Below, piece by piece: positions 58,801 to 64,000 of a stretch of DNA of 64,000 bases. Positions within the stretch are counted from its first letter, which is position 1, and each line of letters opens with the position of its first letter. Made by a program: the position numbers and the translations under genes. The notes beneath the pieces are model-generated. The model was not told where the DNA came from, made no database searches, and saw nothing but the letters and a program-made list of their open reading frames with translations. Source of the DNA: Galerina marginata (lineage: Eukaryota > Basidiomycota > Agaricomycetes > Agaricales > Galerinaceae); contig JAECYW010000004.1 of assembly GCA_023014335.1 (NCBI GenBank), positions 3,410,001 through 3,474,000 on the forward strand. The letters run 5' to 3'.

Positions 58801-61297
58801 CCATTTAATTCTTGCTTTGAACTCTGTAAGTCCAAAGTGAATCTCGACAGAAAACACGATCGTCCAATATTTCTTCCCATTCCTCCCAATCTTGGGCTCA
58901 GCGCTCCCATTCAAGAGGGATAAGTCTGCTTGAACAACACATAAAGTGGAGAATTCGTCTACGAACAAAAGTAATTCAGGAACAATAGAGAAAGTCTAGC
59001 TTTCAAGTACACACCATCGTGTCTGTTAATCCACTTGGGGATCACATTTCCACCTCTATAACACCAAATCTCTACTTCAAAAACGGACAGCATGGACAAG
59101 TTGGTAAGCTCCGTGCAGTACTTCCTCGTGAACACCGTCGACTCTTTGACTTTCACACTCTGTGGAATTTGGTTTAGCTGATGTTTGCCAAGACAAATTA
59201 AGAACCTACCCTAGCGAGAATGCAGTCGAACGCGTCTGGCAATAACTTGGGCCCGGATGGGAGCTCGCACAGCTTCTCCTTGCGCGCGATGTGTTCCGGA
59301 TCGCTCGGGTCAAGCTCTCGGAGGAATTCGACACCATACATGAACTTCGACATGCGAGCAGATACGTGATGGTCACAGTAGAATCCAATGGCACCGTCTG
59401 CCACAGCTTTCGATCTACGTAGAGAGGATGAGGATGAGTGAGTCCCCGAGAAATGTGAAGTCGTACGTCTGTGTATCGGGTCTGCTGACCGTAATTTGAA
59501 GAGGAGCAAGGCGTTCTTGCAGTTGTCTAGGAGTCCGAAGTTTCAGTATCTGTTCAAGGGGAGCACACAAAACCCATACCCAAATAACCAAGGAGAGGCC
59601 GCATAACCACCGACTAGAAATACAGACTGTTATAATGGGTCAGCAACGAGTTTGCAGCAGGAGCAGAATAGAAATAAGTACTCTAATCATCCCGTTGGAT
59701 GCTTCTATTTGCTTTTTAATACAATTGACGGCGGCTATTCGATAAAATGAATGAGCTTGATGATGAAACAAACGTTCGATTTAACCTACCATCTACTGAA
59801 GGCTCAAATAGGTTTGCAACTAAAACGACACACATTAAACGTCATATATAATAGAACCTTAAGCTTAGGAATGGTACCTTCATTGCTAAAGCGAAGTCAG
59901 CTTTGTTCTAAGTCGATGAAGATAATTACTCACCCAGTTAACCGTAATTGTCCGGAACGAATTCCAACGGCCGAGTCCTATAAATATGATCAGAACGAGG
60001 TTTTGCTGCAATTTTGGTACTCACTTTATCTAGAGGTGAGCCGAATGGAATAAACTGCAGCTCTTGGCGGTCGCGGAAAAGTCTCTTGGTGGTCTCGTCG
60101 AATTTCCGGGTGATGTGGTCTAGAGAGTCCGGTGTGCCGTACTTGGAATGTTTGAGTTTCTCTGAGATTTACCCGGTTAAACAAAGAGTGGATGAACAAG
60201 GTAAAAAGAGTCAGACCTTCGAGGAATTCTCTCGCTCGTCTACTGACAAATACCGATCCTGCGAATATACAATCTGGAGGCGCAATTTCTTCCATGGCAA
60301 GTGGAGCTGTTCCTTTGATCGCGTAGGCACTGATGTCGAGCGTTCCTCCTCCTGCATCTGCAATCAGGAATCCATGTTTCGAAGGGTTCTGGAGACGAAA
60401 CACGAGATTAACACTGTCGACAGATACATATGATAATACGCACCGAAAGTACATCCGCTGCTAGACCGCTCAGCACGCAGGCGTGCAAACTCGCCTCTCC
60501 CTCCGTTACAAATCTAATTCTAGCCCTGCCAGCGTCTGTATCCGGCACCAGCTTGCCATACACTGCAGCATTCCGCATCCTGGTTTGCTGCGGACCCTCC
60601 CAGCCATTTGGATGACTTAGCACAAACTGGATATCTTGCTCCACTGAGTTCCACAGAGAAAGCCCGTTTGCATGTGTGTCGGTGATGAAAGACCGGGTGC
60701 AGCGGTATAGATAAGCGAGGTAGTCTCCGAAGACATGCACAGGCGTTTTGCGCTTCGGAAGAGGGCTCAGCCGCATCCCGTTCATGTTCAACTGCATCGT
60801 GCGGGGTCGCAGACGAAGCTTGAATCTGCCATATCAGGGTTAGGGCATTTCAGCATGGACGGCAGTGGAACATACAATTCTGCCTTGATCCATCCTTCGT
60901 CTTCAGCTTGAGCGTCGGTAGAACTGCTCTCGGCCTCTGCACCAGCAGCCATAATGTTTCCATGCTTGTCGTAGTATATCACTGAGGGTATCTTGGAGTT
61001 TCCTGCCACATGCTCTTGACCCGGGAAGCTAATTCAAGCAAAATCAACGATAAGTTCGAGGTTCAAAAGCCGAATATCTCGCACCGAGTAACACCATGGA
61101 TTTTCGGGATTTCTCCCGGCTCAAGGATGGCATAAGAGACCTAGAAGACGAATGCAGGGCCGGTGAGCGAGTTCAGAGTCGCAATTTCGAATACGTACGC
61201 CGCTAAATGTCGTTCCGACGTCGATCGCAATGACGAGTGATCGAGATAAACCGCTGTACGGTTTCCGGGTATCCGCTGCGTGCTTCATGTGCACCAT
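55828..61297 (-). CDS. HSPA12-like Hsp70 with a giant WG/FG/poly-Lys tail, 17 exons, 1536 aa
   Basis: Exons (complement) 61297..61199, 61140..61085, 61028..60876, 60825..60444, 60388..60217, 60161..60025, 59977..59934, 59885..59878, 59819..59790, 59734..59682, 59626..59580, 59526..59467, 59414..59210, 59159..59015, 58958..58792, 58731..58718 and 58666..55828. Every junction is in phase. Residues 1-600 are an actin-like ATPase of the HSPA12 type: VIAIDVGTTFSGVSYAI (phosphate 1), IADAGGGTLDISAY (phosphate 2), VFLVGGYAASPWLF (adenosine) and the family end GPAVIVYNERG. About 930 residues of disordered sequence follow: Arg/Ser/Asp-rich, DRPKSP repeats, many xFG words, nine WG dipeptides, five lysine runs (GGKKKKG type) and a coiled coil. 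It ends in GGKKKKKKK. The fusion is open in one 2.8 kb exon. Confidence 0.88.
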
Positions 61298-61808
61298 CTT
61301 CTAGCACATAGGGCCGCAGCACAATTACAGTGAAAAATACAAGTTAGAGGACAGAAGAAACTATATGTACAGAAGAAAAGAAATTTTTACACGAGGTTGG
61401 ACACGAGGTTGACATGTTCCCGGCTACCGAAGCACACGCTGCTCAATTTAGGTGCCCGAACAATTTCGCTTCCCTTTGTCCCACCGAGTCTTCAAAGCTG
61501 TCCGTCGCCTGTAAGATGTACTGTCAGACGTTGTGCTACCAAACTTCCAGACAGTTTCGAGCCTAGCAGCGCAGTTCTTGCTGTGCAAACATTGCTTAGT
61601 TCAAGGACAAGGGATTGAGTAAATCTTGTAACCGTCTTCTGGTCCAATTTTTGATTATTATAAGTCAGAATGCCGCTATCGTGGCAAGACCTCGTCGCGC
61701 ACAAGCTTAGTCTCAATTCGCGCTGGGATTTGTAACTTGGGTTGACCTTTCGGAAGACTAGAACTCGTATCATTGCACAGAAAGCGGTGACTATCCTATG
61801 CTATCCAG
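61298..61808. other. Intergenic
   Basis: Promoter of the Hsp70-like gene and 3' flank of the EF-hand/ZZ gene. No gene is seen. Confidence 0.45.
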
Positions 61809-64000
61809 TCAGCGCGTTTCTAAAAAGGCTTGCATCATCAGCAACATGATATCCATCTTTCCTTCCATCTGCGACATTCTGCCTTCCACCGAGCCCAGCT
61901 TTGATTCCAATACCGTTATTTTTTCTTCGAGCCTCGCATTGTTTGAGTCCAATTTTTCCTCCAGTGCATTTCTCGTCGTGTTGTTAATAAAGACCAAATC
62001 GTCAAGCGGCCGCTTTTCAGAATCTTCGGGTCGAATGCTGGTTCGTGGTTCGACCTCTGGTGCATCTGAGAGATATGATTCCAGAGGTAGTCCTGATTCT
62101 ACAAGATCCCTTCGAACCTCAAGTAGTGTATGCCACCAGAGGTGCTTAGCGTCAGGATCGGCATCATCCTCTTTTTGAGCACAGCCTTCGCAGACAAAAC
62201 AATCTACATATCAATGAGTCAATGCCTAATTTAGATCATGAATGGTAGCGCCTACCCTGACACATATGGCCAATGCAAATGTAAAAGGTAAAATCCAAGG
62301 AGAGGGATTCCCTGCACAGACTACATTTATAGCGGGTGCTAAACAGGTCCGGTGAAGGATTAGGAGATTTAGTTTCTCCAACCCTAGTCTCACTTGAATC
62401 CAGACTGGACTCTTGAACCTGGGCATCATACCGAATCCGTTCGAAAACTGTATGCGCTTCCGGTAACATCATTCGTCTCTGGTCCTCGTTCTGATAAATG
62501 GCAAAAAGCGCTATTGAATGTTGATACGTATGGGTGCCGATCGAATGTTCTTCTTCTGAGCGAGAATAGCAGGTCTTGCAAAGATCAAAGTCTACAAAAG
62601 CGCCAAGTCTTTCAATCGACAAAGTTTTTTTGGAGGGGATTATACTTGCCAGGGCATTGCAGACAATGATGACATCTGGAGATTGGACTATCATCATGGC
62701 ATCCATCGCAGCCCCATCTAAGGATAAAAAAGGGTGACCATTGACGGTGAGGCTATGCTTTAAATTAGTTAACAAATCTGCCTTACCCCATAAAGCCTTC
62801 AAATCTGTAGGGACTTGTAGGCTCTTCGGGCTCCTGGGGCTGTTTCTGCAAGTAGGGCTGTGTTCCTTCACCAGGTTGTGACATTGGAAAGTCGGCGACC
62901 ACCTGCAAGATGTCGGAGAGGTATTCTTGTCTTTCTTCCACCGAATATGACGGCATTCTTTTGCGAGCCTCGATGTTCTCTAGGTCGATGTTGAAGAATG
63001 ACCACAGGCCATCACAATAGGTTGCGATATCTGACCTGAAATTTGGAACCACTCGATACAGGATATGTAATGAACGCACCTTGCATATCTTCAGTTAATT
63101 GGCCAATTCGTCGTACGCATATACTTCGCACCACCTGAAAAGTGTCGAATATTCGATCCCAATCCAATTCATCTATAATGAGAGAGGTGCCAACATAAGA
63201 GACCCTGAGTACGTATTCCAGCACGACTGTGCAGAATGCGAGGATATACTGCATACAAAGAACATCAAAACGGGGTCTTCCTGTTTAAACGAGCAGTCTC
63301 ACCTTCTCAGGCGGTTCCTCCCCAAATAACAGCTGGACGACAGATTCATCCAGGACCGACCACTTCAATGCATTGAGTTGCGCGTGCAAGGCAGCATCCT
63401 GTGCAGTAATTTTCTCTTTCACAAGTTTGCGTAACTCGGGGGGAACATGGCGCTTGTCTTGCCCAAGTGGTTGCCGACAAAATCCGTGACAGACACTGTA
63501 GAAAATCCACGACAAACAATCTGAAAGCTCAAATGCATTGTCTGGGAGAACTGGCGAAACAAAAATTAGGGCAGGAGCTGCACTCTATGTTGCTGCGTAA
63601 AATTTACCGAGTGCTTGCATCTCCGTTATTTTGAAGAGGAGAGAAGAGATTCGCATCCGGTAGACCAGATCTTCGTATGGGCGCCCTGGAAAAAGTGAAA
63701 CGTAAAAACAGACTGGGACCGGACAAAATCATACCAGCTACTAAGTATGCACACCACTGCGGAAGATTATACCCCTCTGGAATCCGAGCCGTGAGAGCGT
63801 TAGCTTCACTGATCCTAACAAATCCAGAGTTATCGGAGTCGATGAGGGGGGCAATCAGTTCAGCTTGGGAAATATATTCCAGCGTCCAAGAATCTGCGTG
63901 ACTCGATATTGACAAAAAGTTGGTAGCTGAGGAGGGGAAGCCATTTGCTGCGTGTTGTTTTACTTGACCTGTCGATGCGGCCGAGGAAATGGAAAAGCGA
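61809..64000 (-). CDS. EF-hand and ZZ-finger protein, 5' end cut by the window
   Basis: Reading from the window edge, an EF-hand appears first (PLIDSDNSGFVRISEANALT, loop DSDNSGFVRISE). The next exons give WCAYLVAGRPYEDLVYRM (after a GTATGA donor near 63,750) and a helical block NAFELSDCLSWIFYSVCHG. Around 62,240-62,870 a ZZ-type zinc finger follows (DFDLCKTCYSR, GTHTYQHS), then paired CxxC motifs YKCSLCRES and CFVCEGCAQ. The last exon carries a coiled coil (RNALEEKLDSNNARLEEKIT) and ends AFLETR at 61809. Mushrooms carry several such proteins of unknown function; EF-hand plus ZZ suggests a calcium-responsive scaffold. The start lies beyond position 64000. Confidence 0.75.

Noticed and set aside
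1..64000. CRISPR arrays, bacterial operons or plasmid features
   Set aside because: The window is eukaryotic with spliced genes. The only regular repeats (29.9-31.2 kb, 51.3-51.7 kb, 4.2-4.5 kb) lack the spacer structure of CRISPR.

Overview
The window is fungal nuclear DNA, most likely from an agaricomycete (mushroom-forming basidiomycete). Genes are densely packed on both strands and cut by many 45-70 base GT-AG introns. The recognisable housekeeping genes are eukaryotic: a Sis1-type J-protein, COQ9, eIF3j and a VTC1/DUF202-like membrane protein. Several expanded families are typical of mushrooms: F-box proteins, DUF7918-type proteins, 7TM proteins and HSPA12-like Hsp70s. Exon structures below were worked out by hand from splice signals, reading-frame continuity and comparison between paralogues inside the window. 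No database search was run, so family names come from recognised motifs.

Layout. 0.3-6.7 kb: two tandem F-box genes on the minus strand; the upstream one is split by a 1.94 kb DNA transposon. 6.8-8.4 kb: a tail-anchored protein of Pex26-like layout. 8.7-10.2 kb: an intact ten-exon 7TM gene. 10.7-17.4 kb: two tandem copies of a 3.36 kb block, each with a dead 7TM gene and a live DUF7918 gene. 19.0-20.8 kb: a tandem pair of unknown small proteins. 21.0-21.7 kb: a hAT-like MITE. 22.0-23.9 kb: an AIM9-like kinase-fold protein. 24.6-28.1 kb: gene-poor DNA with a four-times repeated exon-like motif. 29.0-29.4 kb: a small unknown protein. 29.9-31.2 kb: a tandem array that contains a tRNA-like T-arm. 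31.2-32.4 kb: a multi-pass membrane protein. 32.9-35.7 kb: a long open frame derived from copia Gag and protease.

36.3-39.2 kb: two more DUF7918 genes. 40.0-42.6 kb: SIS1 and the VTC1-like gene, divergent. 42.9-45.8 kb: three tandem copies of a small HWAL-motif protein. 46.4-47.1 kb: an SRPBCC-like gene. 47.7-49.2 kb: a Tnp2/CACTA transposase fragment. 49.7-51.1 kb: a decaying 7TM gene. 52.6-54.9 kb: COQ9 and eIF3j, divergent from a 229 base spacer. 55.8-61.3 kb: a 17-exon gene for an HSPA12-like Hsp70 fused to a disordered tail of about 930 residues, rich in WG, FG and poly-lysine. 61.8 kb to the end: an EF-hand plus ZZ-finger protein cut by the window edge.

The main theme is birth and death of tandem families. 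Six families appear as local duplicates at different stages of decay, and mobile elements have broken at least one copy. The strongest candidate for something undescribed is the Hsp70-like protein with the WG/GW tail.
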